DNA from: Pseudobdellovibrionaceae bacterium
GTDB taxonomy: Bacteria > Bdellovibrionota > Bdellovibrionia > Bdellovibrionales > Bdellovibrionaceae
Assembly (NCBI GenBank): GCA_019637875.1
Contig: JAHBUW010000007.1
Span: 62,001 to 126,000 of the forward strand
Length of the DNA stretch: 64,000 nucleotides
Reading direction: 5' to 3'
Shown here piece after piece: positions 35,531-43,795 of this stretch; within the stretch, counting starts at the first letter, position 1; every line of letters begins with the position of its first letter. The translations under genes and the position numbers were made by a program. The notes beneath the pieces were generated by a model, which was not told the origin of the DNA, made no database searches, and saw only the letters and a list, made by a program, of their open reading frames with translations.

Positions 35531-36352
35531 ATGACCCGTTTCATCGTGACTGTATTGAGTGTTCTGATCGCAAACTCCGCCCTGGCGGGCACCATCACCG
35601 TGTTCAAAGGCGGCGAGTGGGCGTGCACCGGCGCTTTTCGCGGTAAAGAAGACGGCGACAAAAACCCCTTTCCGGACGGCGACGGCTATACTTTGAAATA
35701 CGAGTGGGTCGGCGAAACGGCAGAGAATTCGCGCCAAGTTCTGACCTACAAAGACGGTCGCGTGTTGAACATGGTCCGCAACAACAGCGGTTACCACGTC
35801 AATGACGGCGGGACGTTCAAGCTCGTTTACGATGCGGCCTACGCTAACATCGATCCCTTGAACGACGACTATTCGAAAATCGAATGGAGCCTGGCCGTCG
35901 GCATCGCGCAGGGCCGCTACATCGGCATGGACTTCACTTGCGAAGGCAAAGCGGAGCTCGTGCAGAAGCCCTTCAAACGTTTCACCTGCGTGACGGATGA
36001 AGAGATTTTTGAAGGAAAAGAGCGCGCGCAGTACACGATGAAGTTCAAAGTCGCGAACTACGAAGACCCGGCGCTCGTGAACGTCATGTATGACAACGAC
36101 GACGATCTGGCGATCAAGGTGACTCCGGAAGACTACGTCGTGAATTCGTTGAACGAGAACCTTTCGGTCAACGTCGCGAAGAATGGCGACTTGGTTTTGG
36201 ACGGCGATTCGGACGGCGTCTACTGGAGCCGCCTGCGTCTGGCGAAAGCCGAGGGCTACAAAAAAGGCACGCTGTCTTTCGAAGGCGAGTTCCGTGGCAA
36301 CGGCGGCGAAGACAAAATGAGTGTCGGCGTCACTTGTAAGGTTCGGAACTAG
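35531..36352 (+). CDS. Exported protein of unknown function
   Basis: The 273 residues begin with a signal peptide (FIVTVLSVLIANSALAG). The mature region is beta-rich and begins TITVFKGGEWACTGAF and ends with VGVTCKVRN, so one Cys sits near each end and a pair (FTCEGKAEL, FTCVTDEE) in the middle. No family recognised. Ribosome site CAAGGAGTAAACCC. Its stop overlaps the convergent oxygenase gene by four bases. Confidence 0.72.
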   Translation: MTRFIVTVLSVLIANSALAGTITVFKGGEWACTGAFRGKEDGDKNPFPDGDGYTLKYEWVGETAENSRQVLTYKDGRVLNMVRNNSGYHVNDGGTFKLVYDAAYANIDPLNDDYSKIEWSLAVGIAQGRYIGMDFTCEGKAELVQKPFKRFTCVTDEEIFEGKERAQYTMKFKVANYEDPALVNVMYDNDDDLAIKVTPEDYVVNSLNENLSVNVAKNGDLVLDGDSDGVYWSRLRLAKAEGYKKGTLSFEGEFRGNGGEDKMSVGVTCKVRN

Positions 36353-37500
36353 TCTCGGTTTTTGAGCAACGGGGTTGAGGTCGAACTTTCGGCTTCAACC
36401 CGTTTCTTCGAGCGGAACGGATACAGCGTCTGTTCCAAGTAGGAGTCCGGCACATCGCTTTTATGAATGCCGTAGCCGGACGGCCAATGACCTTCGGGCA
36501 GATAGTGTGTTCCGAACACGCGATCAATCACCGGCAAATGCACGGCGAAGTTCTTGTCGATGGCTTCCTTTTCAATGGCGTGATGCCAGTGGTGATAAAT
36601 CGGCGTCGCGAAGAACGTCTGGAGTGTCGTGAACGGATAGCGGATGTTCACGTGAATGAAGGTCGCCCAGAACGCAACGAAGACCAGATAGGCCTGCAGG
36701 GCCTCTTGGCGAAACCCCAAAATGAACAGCGGCACCAGCGTGAGTCCCCGCGTGATCACGATGTCGACCAGATGCAGGCGTGAGCCGGCCAGCCAATCCA
36801 TGTCTTGGACTGAGTGATGAATCGCGTGAAAGCGCCAAAGAAAGGGGATCTGGTGAAAGGCCCGGTGCACCCAGTACTGGGTGAAGTCGGCCAGAAAGAG
36901 CACCTCCAGAAACTGAACGAAAAGCGGCTGGGATTGCACCCAAGCTTGTAAGGTCGGATTCGCGATCTGGGCGCCCAGATACAGCGAAGGGAATAGAATC
37001 AGGAACGACGTCAGTTGGATCAGGATATGGCTGAAGAAGAAGTGGTAGAAGTCCGTTTTCCAGCGGGGGCGAAAGATCTTTTGCTTCACCCGGTAGAACA
37101 AACTTTCGATGGGGATGAAGACCAAGGCCACGATCAAGATATCCAGGATGAACCAATCCAGGCCGAGGTAATGACTTTTCTCGACCGAGTCTTGTACGGG
37201 GATCGCGAGTCCTCCCAGAAAAACGCAGATCGTGGAAACCGCTAAGCCCCACAGGCTCATTTTTTTGTCGGAACTCCGCAGGAAGCCGAAGAGCCCCAGC
37301 AGGAAGGAAAGACCGATGAAGAAGGCGAGCGCCCGGCGCAGAAATTCGATGGGGTAGACCTGACGCAGTTCGGGCGTCGTCAGGTACTCGGGGAAATAGA
37401 AGCAGAAAACGCCGCCCAAACACAGCGTGGACAGCACGGCGGACAAAAGCCCGCTGACTCTTCCTCGACCGATGCGAAACTCACGGATGGATTTTTCCAA
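36349..37500 (-). CDS. Sterol desaturase / fatty acid hydroxylase family membrane protein
   Basis: A 383-residue integral-membrane protein with the di-iron histidine boxes of this superfamily: HRAFHQ, FHAIHH and HWHH in order after residue 220, with five or more hydrophobic segments before them. Family members hydroxylate or desaturate lipids at a di-iron site. The start is TTG at 37500. It is convergent with the exported protein above and divergent from the acyltransferase gene, so it may share regulation with lipid remodelling. Substrate unknown. Confidence 0.86.
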   Translation of the reverse strand: MEKSIREFRIGRGRVSGLLSAVLSTLCLGGVFCFYFPEYLTTPELRQVYPIEFLRRALAFFIGLSFLLGLFGFLRSSDKKMSLWGLAVSTICVFLGGLAIPVQDSVEKSHYLGLDWFILDILIVALVFIPIESLFYRVKQKIFRPRWKTDFYHFFFSHILIQLTSFLILFPSLYLGAQIANPTLQAWVQSQPLFVQFLEVLFLADFTQYWVHRAFHQIPFLWRFHAIHHSVQDMDWLAGSRLHLVDIVITRGLTLVPLFILGFRQEALQAYLVFVAFWATFIHVNIRYPFTTLQTFFATPIYHHWHHAIEKEAIDKNFAVHLPVIDRVFGTHYLPEGHWPSGYGIHKSDVPDSYLEQTLYPFRSKKRVEAESSTSTPLLKNRD

Positions 37501-37586
37501 GGTGATTCCATCACAAGATTCAACGTCGGCAGAGTCAAAGTTTTTGGCCCCCGAGTCTGGTCCCGGACTTGAAGTCTTCTGGGGTT

Positions 37587-38504
37587 ATGACTTTGCGAAG
37601 CGGATGGTCTTTGCTCTTCTCGCTTTTATGCGTTGTGGCCCTCTTCGGGGGGCCGTCGACTGTCCATGCGGTAGTCAGGTGTGAGGCCATTCACGATCTG
37701 CGCTCGGGTCTCGAGATCGTCACCCCGGGCTTGAGTGCTTACCAGCGGCAGGGCGTCGCCTACGGGCTCAACTACACGAGTTTCAAGCATCTGCTGCGCG
37801 CTTATGATCGTATCCGTGAAGGACGAATCGAAGGCGAAAATATCTACGAGCAATTCCTGACCGCACTCACGATTCGGCTGAAGGTACAAGAGTCCCAGCT
37901 GGCGGCGATTCCGCGCACGGGACCGATGGTGCTGACCTCGAATCATCCCTTCGGAGGTCTGGACGGGATCATTTTGGTGGCGCTGATGAAGCGCCTGCGT
38001 CCGGATGTGAAGTTTATGGCGGCCGAGATGCTGACCGTGATTCCGGAACTGCGGGGCGCGATCATTCCGGTGAGCTTCGCGAAAGGTCCCGAAGGCTCGG
38101 CCGCGCGCCAACAGGCTTTCGAATCGGCGATGGCGCACGTGGCGGAGGGCGGTGCCCTCATCATCTTCCCGGCGGGCGGAGTCGCGCAGGCGACGGGCTT
38201 TCTGGGTTTAGGCAAGGCCATCGATACGCCCTGGAAGGCGGGAGCGGCCCGCATCCTTCAAGCGACGGGGGCGACGCAGGTGTCCGCTTACTTCCCGGGC
38301 CAGAATTCGCTTCTATTCCAAACCCTCGGACGCATTCCCGGGGTACGGCCTTTGTTTTTAGGACGTGAAATCGTGAATAAAGAAGATACGGATGTGACCG
38401 TCCGATTCGCCGAGCCCCAGCGCCGGGACTGGCTCGAAAACGGGGTGACTTCGGAAGAGATCACCCACGCCTTGCGCGAGAGAACCGACGCTCTCGCGGA
38501 TTAA
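37587..38504 (+). CDS. Lysophospholipid-type acyltransferase (PlsC family) with export signal
   Basis: The acyltransferase core is clear: TSNHPFGGLDGI (HxxxxD motif, His about 120) and LIIFPAGGVAQAT (about 194). These enzymes acylate lysophosphatidate or related lipids. The N-terminus, from ATG 37587, is a signal-peptide-like segment (LLFSLLCVVALFGGPSTVHA) before VVRCEAIHD, which is unusual because PlsC enzymes act on the inner face of the membrane. A TTG at 37569 is also possible. It may be anchored by the leader or be exported. Confidence 0.86.
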   Translation: MTLRSGWSLLFSLLCVVALFGGPSTVHAVVRCEAIHDLRSGLEIVTPGLSAYQRQGVAYGLNYTSFKHLLRAYDRIREGRIEGENIYEQFLTALTIRLKVQESQLAAIPRTGPMVLTSNHPFGGLDGIILVALMKRLRPDVKFMAAEMLTVIPELRGAIIPVSFAKGPEGSAARQQAFESAMAHVAEGGALIIFPAGGVAQATGFLGLGKAIDTPWKAGAARILQATGATQVSAYFPGQNSLLFQTLGRIPGVRPLFLGREIVNKEDTDVTVRFAEPQRRDWLENGVTSEEITHALRERTDALAD

Positions 38505-38509
38505 CGAAG

Positions 38510-38540
38510 GGGGACCGTGGTCCCCACTCCTTTTACATTT
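38510..38540. terminator. Terminator hairpin between acyltransferase gene and the convergent exported protein
   Basis: GGGGAC-CGTG-GTCCCC at 38510-38525 is followed by ACTCCTTTTACATTTT. It overlaps the end of the minus-strand gene and serves mainly the + strand. Confidence 0.5.
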
Positions 38541-39030
38541 TCGTTTTGTAGCCCGAGCAGAAGTAGTTGCGGCGTTTGACGCGATCTTCGTAGCGGACCC
38601 AAACCTTGTGACTGTCGTTGGCCTCTTCGATGTAGACGGTCAGGTCGACATCGCGGCGGCCGGAACCAGCGGGATAGGTCACGCGGTCACGCAGCGAAAG
38701 CAGGGTGCGTTTGTCCGGATTGTCGCGCAGCTCGAAAGCGAGGGCGCGGGTCGCCGGAGTGATCACGAGTTCTTCCAGCGCCTGATTCGGGCGGTTGTCG
38801 TAGATCGTGATGCGGAACTCGCTCGGCGAAGTCGTCACGCGGACGCTGCACTTGGTTCCATCGCGCATGGTGCCTTCGATCTGATACTTGCCGTGCATTT
38901 CACTCAGCTGTTGAAGCACCGGTTGCACACCCTGATTCGGGCGGAACGGGATGGCGGGAAAATTCGGGGTGGTCTGGGCGTTGGCAAATTGCGCCAAAAC
39001 AAGGCTGCAAACAAGGGCGAGCCATTTCAT
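38533..39030 (-). CDS. Small exported protein of unknown function
   Basis: A strong ribosome site (GGAGGAGG) and a signal peptide (WLALVCSLVLAQFANAQ) precede a 140-residue beta-rich domain. One Cys near the start (DGTKCSVRV) and one at the end (NYFCSGYKTKM) could form a disulfide. No family recognised; layout resembles that of several other small exported proteins in this window. Confidence 0.75.
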   Translation of the reverse strand: MKWLALVCSLVLAQFANAQTTPNFPAIPFRPNQGVQPVLQQLSEMHGKYQIEGTMRDGTKCSVRVTTSPSEFRITIYDNRPNQALEELVITPATRALAFELRDNPDKRTLLSLRDRVTYPAGSGRRDVDLTVYIEEANDSHKVWVRYEDRVKRRNYFCSGYKTKM

Positions 39031-39237
39031 GCGGGTCCTCCTCCAAGGGCACGCGGAGAGTCATAGGTGACGCTCTGCAAATGAGGCTTGGAGTTAGGTG
39101 AGGGGGCGTTCCCGGTCAAGGCTCCGTCACCGGCTTTGAGAATGTTTCCCGGTGTTTGCGGTTCGCCGGGGAGGCACGTGGCGACGCCCCGTTGCCCGCC
39201 GCTTCAGCCGTCCGAAGGTCTGGTTTTCGGATCTCGG

Positions 39238-39266
39238 TTGACGTGTAAATTATGTGTAATTATCTT
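39238..39266 (+). promoter_or_regulatory. recA promoter with internal direct repeats
   Basis: TTGACG (39238-39243), 17-base spacer, TATCTT (39261-39266): a good sigma-70 promoter. The spacer contains two copies of GTGTAA exactly 11 bases apart (39243-39248 and 39254-39259), one helical turn, which suits a bound regulator. TTACN3GTAA, the LexA operator reported for Bdellovibrio, is not present in intact form, although TTATGTGTAA is close. The transcript leader would be about 120 bases. Between 39031 and 39237 I see no other gene or hairpin. Confidence 0.65.
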
Positions 39267-39393
39267 GGGGTTGGTTTTTCGATTGTAACTGTAGCTCGAA
39301 GGACTGAGACACAAACCCAACACCTGCGCGGCCTCACACGCGAACCCGGCAGGCGACAACAGGCCACCCTCGGAAGGGCGGCGGAGAAGACAG

Positions 39394-40650
39394 ATGAACA
39401 GAATGGAGACTGGAATGGACAAGGCCAAAGACGCAAAGATGGATCCCAAAGACGCGAAGATCGCGGCTGAACGTGGGAAGGCGTTGGACCTGGCTCTGTC
39501 GACCATCGAAAAGCAATTTGGCAAGGGCTCGATCATGCGCTTGGGCGAAGATCAGAAAAGCCTGCACAAAGATATCGAATCGATTCCCACCGGGTCTTTG
39601 AGCCTCGATATCGCTCTCGGCATCGGGGGACTCCCGAAAGGCCGTATCGTTGAAATCTTTGGGCCTGAATCTTCGGGTAAAACCACCATCGCGCTGTCGA
39701 CTCTGGCGCAAGCTCAGAAAAAAGGCGGCGTTGTCGCTTTCGTCGATGCGGAGCACGCGCTGGACATCAGCTATGCTCGTAAACTCGGTGTGAAAGTCGA
39801 AGACCTCTTGGTCTCGCAACCCGATACCGGTGAACAGGCTCTCGAGATCACCGAGACGCTCGTGCGTTCGGGCGCGGTGGACGTTCTGGTTGTCGACTCC
39901 GTCGCGGCTCTGGTGCCCCGTGCGGAAATCGAAGGCGAGATGGGGGACAGCCACGTCGGTCTGCAAGCGCGTCTGATGTCGCAGGCTTTGCGGAAACTGA
40001 CCGCGGCGATCAACCGCTCGAACACTCTGGTCATCTTCATCAACCAGATCCGTATGAAAATCGGTGTCATGTTCGGGAACCCCGAAACGACCACCGGTGG
40101 TAACGCTCTGAAGTTCTACTCGTCGGTTCGTTTGGACGTGCGCCGGATCGGCGCGATCAAAAACGGTGACGATGTGACCGGAAACCGCACGGCCGTGAAA
40201 GTCGTGAAGAACAAGATGGCTCCCCCGTTCACGAAGGTCGAATTCGACCTCATGTACAACGAAGGGATTTCGCTCGAGGGCGACGTTCTGGATCTCGCGA
40301 CGGTCGCGAATCTGGTCGAAAAGTCGGGCGCATGGTTCAGCTACAACGGTGAACGCATGGGTCAAGGCCGCGATCAGGCGAAGAACTTCCTGAAGGAAAA
40401 TCCCAAGGCGCTCGAAGAGCTGCGCACGAAACTTCTGGTCGCGAAAGGCATCGGCCAACTTTTGATGGCGGAGCCTGAAAAAGACGGCGATGTTTCGAGC
40501 CCCGACGAAGTCGAGACGAAGGCTCCCGCTAAAGCGGACGCGAAGGCCGAGGCCAAAGCCGCTCCCGCCACTGCGGCGGCGAAAGCGAAGCCGGGACCCG
40601 CGATGACTCCGAAGGCGAAGGACGCCAAAGAGAAAGACGCGAAACACTAA
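39394..40650 (+). CDS. recA: Recombinase RecA
   Basis: RecA forms filaments on single-stranded DNA and drives homologous recombination. The core has all motifs: GPESSGKTT (Walker A), [10 protein letters not shown] (Walker B), loops [14 protein letters not shown] and [22 protein letters not shown], and the KNKMAPP region. Starts at 39394, 39403 and 39415 are in frame; 39394 follows GGAGAAGACAG. The ends are atypical: the first 20 residues and the last 50 are Lys/Ala/Asp-rich with KAKDAK in both, where many RecA proteins have a short acidic tail. A terminator follows. Confidence 0.97.
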   Translation: MNRMETGMDKAKDAKMDPKDAKIAAERGKALDLALSTIEKQFGKGSIMRLGEDQKSLHKDIESIPTGSLSLDIALGIGGLPKGRIVEIFGPESSGKTTIALSTLAQAQKKGGVVAFVDAEHALDISYARKLGVKVEDLLVSQPDTGEQALEITETLVRSGAVDVLVVDSVAALVPRAEIEGEMGDSHVGLQARLMSQALRKLTAAINRSNTLVIFINQIRMKIGVMFGNPETTTGGNALKFYSSVRLDVRRIGAIKNGDDVTGNRTAVKVVKNKMAPPFTKVEFDLMYNEGISLEGDVLDLATVANLVEKSGAWFSYNGERMGQGRDQAKNFLKENPKALEELRTKLLVAKGIGQLLMAEPEKDGDVSSPDEVETKAPAKADAKAEAKAAPATAAAKAKPGPAMTPKAKDAKEKDAKH

Positions 40651-40693
40651 TCGCTTTTAAAGAATATTGAGGGTCCTCCTCGATATGTTGTTG

Positions 40694-40732
40694 GAAGGGC
40701 GTTGCTTTAGCCGGCAGCGCCCTTTGTTTTTT
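40694..40732 (+). terminator. Terminator of recA
   Basis: AAGGGCGTTGC pairs with GCAGCGCCCTT around a seven- to nine-base loop, followed by TTGTTTTTT. It lies 45 bases after the recA stop and ends eight bases before the long inverted repeat. Confidence 0.85.
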
Positions 40733-40740
40733 CGGTTCTC

Positions 40741-41049
40741 CCTTCACCCGAGCTCCGGCCTCGTCGAGCTGAAGATCTGTGTTGGCGGCTGACCGACATT
40801 CCTTTTCTGATCTTCCATTGGGATTTCTAGTTCGCCCGCAGAGGATCTTCTCTTTCCTTCGGATGAGGGACGGCCATCCATGGCCTCAGGCCGCAGGGGA
40901 ATACGCCGTCCAGGCGCTGCGGAGCCCTCATCCGAAGGAAAGAGAAGATCCTCTACGGACGCATGAAGATCGAAAATGGAAGATCAGAAAAGGAATGTCG
41001 CTCACCCGTTCGCGCATCCGGCTCGACGAGGCCGGAACTCGAGTGAAGG
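40741..41049. repeat. Long imperfect inverted repeat (about 309 bp), unexplained
   Basis: This gene-free stretch (40651-41224) folds on itself. Outer arms 40741-40769 and 41021-41049 match at 27 of 29 positions, middle arms 40794-40818 and 40976-41000 at 25 of 25, inner arms 40840-40869 and 40925-40954 at 30 of 30. Between middle and inner arms are 21 bases on each side, mostly unpaired except at one end. Outside the middle arms is an asymmetric loop of 24 against 20 bases. The apical 55 bases contain GGCCA-TCCA-TGGCC. The two outer mismatches are C opposite A on the + strand and become G-U pairs in a minus-strand RNA. There are no obvious target-site duplications or transposase. A structured RNA or a MITE-like element are the main options. 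Confidence 0.9.
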
Positions 41050-41224
41050 AAGGGCGAAGCTTTTTGCGCGTCGACGCGGGGAGCGTGTGTAGAAAGGAAA
41101 GACGGCGTGGAATGGCATTGTAAGGCTTCGGTTGGGGGAGTTGACCGGTGAAGGGTGTCCGGTGAATTTGGGCGCGTCTTCGCGACTTCAAATCACCACT
41201 CAAATTTCCCGGGGGGGGGAATGC
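41050..41224. other. Gap between long inverted repeat and next gene
   Basis: It contains AAGC followed by TTTTT at 41061, just after the repeat, which could end a + strand transcript of the hairpin, and a G-run ribosome site directly before 41225. No gene is supported here. Confidence 0.4.
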
Positions 41225-41902
41225 ATGAAATTGTCTTTCGTGTTTTCGGCTATTTTGGCTTCGTTGGTTGGGTTTTCGGTGCAGGCGGCGGAAGTGACCG
41301 GCGCTTCGATCTCGGGCGATGAGTTGACCGTCAACGTTCGCCATGGTGGCGGTTGCGGCGATCACAAGTATGAGCTTGAGCTTCGCGGTTGTGCCGAGAG
41401 CATGCCGGTCCAATGCCAGGCTGTTTTGAAGCATACGACTCAGGACTTCTGCGAGGCGATCCTTTCGCGCAAAGCGACCTTCTCTTTGAAGCAGCTGGGT
41501 TTGACCGACGCTTACTACGCGAACGGCTCGCTCACGATCAAAGGGGCGAACAAGTCTTCGGCCACCGTGCGTTTGCCCGCGGGGGGACCCAGCGGTCCCG
41601 AGCCTCGCGCCGGTGGACGTCCGGTTGAGTGCGTGACTCACACCGATTCGATCATGACGATCAATGAAGCGGCGGGCTCGCTGTCGCTGGAAACCACCTC
41701 TGGTGAAACCGCGAACTACTCCATCGTGGATGTTGACGTCCTGATTCTGGAGTCGATGCCGCCGGTCGAACAGAAGACCTACGCGCTGGATGACGGCCGG
41801 AAAGTCGTCATCAGCTTCCGCGGCGAGCAGAAGACGGGCTCGGGTTACTTCATTCGCTTGAATGGTGAGGCTTCGCCCCAGTTCAAAAGCTGCCGCCGGT
41901 AA
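41225..41902 (+). CDS. Exported protein of unknown function
   Basis: ATG at 41225 follows a G-run and gives a 225-residue protein with a signal peptide (LSFVFSAILASLVGFSVQA). The mature part has two halves: one with GGGCGDHKYELELRGC (about 40-56) and further cysteines, and a second after a GGPSGPEPRAGG linker with C-terminal FKSCRR. The first half repeats the order Cys-x-beta-strand seen in other small exported proteins. No family recognised. A terminator lies 45 bases downstream. Confidence 0.72.
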   Translation: MKLSFVFSAILASLVGFSVQAAEVTGASISGDELTVNVRHGGGCGDHKYELELRGCAESMPVQCQAVLKHTTQDFCEAILSRKATFSLKQLGLTDAYYANGSLTIKGANKSSATVRLPAGGPSGPEPRAGGRPVECVTHTDSIMTINEAAGSLSLETTSGETANYSIVDVDVLILESMPPVEQKTYALDDGRKVVISFRGEQKTGSGYFIRLNGEASPQFKSCRR

Positions 41903-41941
41903 CGGAGCAAGCGAACGGCGGATTCTTCGCCGTCATGGAAA

Positions 41942-41970
41942 TAAAAAAGGCGTCCCGGAGGGGACGCCTT
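41942..41970. terminator. Terminator hairpin, strongest for the minus-strand gene
   Basis: GGCGTCCC-GGAG-GGGACGCC. On the minus strand it is followed by TTTTTTATTTCC, a proper U-run; on the + strand only TT follows. Confidence 0.65.
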
Positions 41971-42007
41971 GAACATCGAGGCCGCTCTTGGCGGGCCCCT
42001 TTCGTAG

Positions 42008-42041
42008 AAAGGGCGTGGCGATGGCCGCGCCCTTTGTCTTT
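42008..42041 (+). terminator. Second hairpin between convergent genes
   Basis: AAAGGGCGTGGC / GCCGCGCCCTTT, 12 pairs (one G-U) with a GATG loop, followed on + by GTCTTTA. It sits immediately next to the stop of the minus-strand gene and probably insulates the two genes. Confidence 0.55.
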
Positions 42042-42447
42042 ACCGCAGATCCTTGCAAGAGAAGCTGCGGCTCCACCAGCTCAGCAGTCCGCCACGGCCG
42101 GACATTTCGACTTTGGAGATCTGGCCCGCCGAGTTCATGTCGGTCGTGCCTTTCACGTGGATGAGACCTACGCTCGAAATTGTAATCGGCGCACCGATCA
42201 CGCGAGCATAGACGCCATCACCGTAGTCCATCGTCGTCGTCTCGAAACGGCTGCCGCCATTTTCGAGAGTCAGATTCATGAACTTGTAGTCTTTGAACTT
42301 CAAGTTCATGGACATGCTCTCTCCCGAACCTTCGATTTCCACGTGACAGGATTGTCCGCGGGAATCGACGCCCGAAAGATGTTTCGTGCCTGAACTCCAG
42401 GCCAGAGCCGGCGCCAGAAGCGCCAGTGCAAACAGTTGCGACTTCAT
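42040..42447 (-). CDS. Small exported protein of unknown function
   Basis: Signal peptide (SQLFALALLAPALAWS) then a domain of about 115 residues: one Cys early (SRGQSCHVEI), alternating beta strands, and one late (SFSCKDLR). The layout matches the exported proteins at 38533, 41225 and 48072. No ribosomal or catalytic motif seen. Confidence 0.72.
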   Translation of the reverse strand: MKSQLFALALLAPALAWSSGTKHLSGVDSRGQSCHVEIEGSGESMSMNLKFKDYKFMNLTLENGGSRFETTTMDYGDGVYARVIGAPITISSVGLIHVKGTTDMNSAGQISKVEMSGRGGLLSWWSRSFSCKDLR

Positions 42448-42526
42448 TGAGTCACCCCCATGTTGTGATTTTCCCCACGCGGCCCCTAGAGCGAGAAGCG
42501 CGCCAACTTGGCCAGGTCTTCAACGC

Positions 42527-42562
42527 GAAATAAAAAGCCCGCCGCGGTCAAAGGCCGGGGCG
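42527..42562 (-). terminator. Terminator of the DsbA-like gene
   Basis: On the minus strand GCCCGCC and GGCGGGC flank the loop (with additional pairing CCGGCC region) and are followed by TTTTTATTTCGC. It lies 45 bases after the stop. Confidence 0.75.
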
Positions 42563-42606
42563 GGCCGGGAAAGTCTTTCGGAGGTGTCGAGTTCTTCGTC
42601 AGCGCC

Positions 42607-43170
42607 TTACTTCGCGAGAAGGCGATCGATGATCTCTTGATAATGCGAGAAGGGATAGACTCCGCGCACGGCTTCGCCGTTGATGAAGAGGGTGGGGGTG
42701 CCGCCGACACCCGTCGCCTCGCCGACGAGGTATTCGATTTCGACTTGCGATTTCACGCCGGGCTCTTTCAAGCAGGCCTCGAACGCGTTGCGATCTTGGA
42801 TTTGCAGGGCATCCGCGAGTTGGGGGTAATAGTCTTCCGCCAACTTGGTTTGATTGTGGAGCAGTGCTTTCGAGTAGGACCAGAACAGACCTTGGCGATC
42901 CGCGCAGCTGGCGGCGATGGCCGCCGAAACCGCTTGGTCATGGAAGCTCAAGGGGAAGTGCGCGAAGTAGATCGCGACCTGGTCGGGGTATTCGGTGCGG
43001 ATTTGCTCCAGTACGCCCGCGAGTTTCGCGGTGAAAGGGCATTGATAGTCGCCGTGCACGACCATCTTCACTTTGGCGTCGCGTCCCGCTTGGATGACGT
43101 GCGCGGCTTGCGACGTCGAGAATGAGAAAAACGCGGTCAGCGCGACGAACGAAAGGACGAAATTCTTCAT
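42607..43170 (-). CDS. DsbA-family thioredoxin-fold protein with altered active site
   Basis: An exported protein of 187 residues (leader FVLSFVALTAFFSFSTSQA) with a DsbA/DsbG-like fold: HGDYQCPFTAKLAG, a helical insertion, and GGTPTLFINGEAV with the cis-Pro loop. The active-site motif is C44-P-F-T47; the usual second cysteine is replaced by Thr. Such proteins may act as monothiol oxidoreductases or have lost redox function. The family is otherwise clear. A strong terminator follows. Confidence 0.88.
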   Translation of the reverse strand: MKNFVLSFVALTAFFSFSTSQAAHVIQAGRDAKVKMVVHGDYQCPFTAKLAGVLEQIRTEYPDQVAIYFAHFPLSFHDQAVSAAIAASCADRQGLFWSYSKALLHNQTKLAEDYYPQLADALQIQDRNAFEACLKEPGVKSQVEIEYLVGEATGVGGTPTLFINGEAVRGVYPFSHYQEIIDRLLAK

Positions 43171-43312
43171 ATTGCCTCCTGCAATTGAATGGGGATGTGG
43201 AACCCCTCAACTCTCAAAAGGAGGACGGAAGCTGTCAATCCGAAAGCCGCGCCTATGGCGCGAAAGCGGACAGATTTGTCGAGCGGCGCGTTGGATCAGG
43301 TAGAGTCGAAAC

Positions 43313-43795
43313 TCAACCCAGCATCTTCGAGATGGGCGAGATGAGCTCTTGCGGTTCCGTCTGCGGAGCGAATCTTTCCGTCACGCGGCCGTTGCCGTCG
43401 ATCAGGAATTTGGTGAAGTTCCATTTGATGGCTTCGGTTCCCAGAATACCGGGCGCCGACGACTTTAAGAATTCGTAAATCGGAGCCGCGTTCGCGCCGT
43501 TCACGTCCACTTTCGCGAGGACCGGGAAGCTCACGCCCCAGTCGACCGTGCAGGTGCGCTGAATATCGTCGTTGGTTCCGGGCTCTTGTCCGCCGAACTG
43601 ATTGCACGGAAAACCCAAGATCACGAAGTCGCGATCTTTGAACTGTTGGTACAGCGACTCCAGACCCGTGTACTGTTTCGTGAAGCCGCACTTCGAGGCG
43701 ACGTTCACGACCAGAACCGTTTTCCCTTTCAGTTGGGCGAGCGGAAAGTCCTGACCTTTGGCATCTTTGACGGTGAAATCGTGAAACTGCGACAT
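43313..43795 (-). CDS. Glutathione peroxidase family protein
   Basis: Reduces peroxides, usually with thioredoxin or glutathione. The core VNVASKCGFTKQYTGLESL, followed later by GFPCNQFGGQEPG and KWNFTKFLIDGNGRV, is typical; the peroxidatic residue is Cys. ATG at 43795 follows GGGAGG and gives 160 residues; a longer start at 43858 adds 21 residues without signal features. The protein has no export signal, so it is cytoplasmic. Confidence 0.93.
   Translation of the reverse strand: MSQFHDFTVKDAKGQDFPLAQLKGKTVLVVNVASKCGFTKQYTGLESLYQQFKDRDFVILGFPCNQFGGQEPGTNDDIQRTCTVDWGVSFPVLAKVDVNGANAAPIYEFLKSSAPGILGTEAIKWNFTKFLIDGNGRVTERFAPQTEPQELISPISKMLG

Noticed and set aside
39334-40647. A 437-codon frame on the minus strand opposite recA
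   Set aside because: Low-complexity residue content mirroring recA codons; no promoter or ribosome site.
40741-41049. Retron ncRNA or group II intron as explanation of the long inverted repeat
   Set aside because: No reverse transcriptase within the window and no domain V/VI-like motif; a plain long stem does not match either.
40928-41641. Minus-strand frame of 237 codons spanning the repeat and the next gene
   Set aside because: It crosses the hairpin arm and is antisense to a protein with a good signal peptide.
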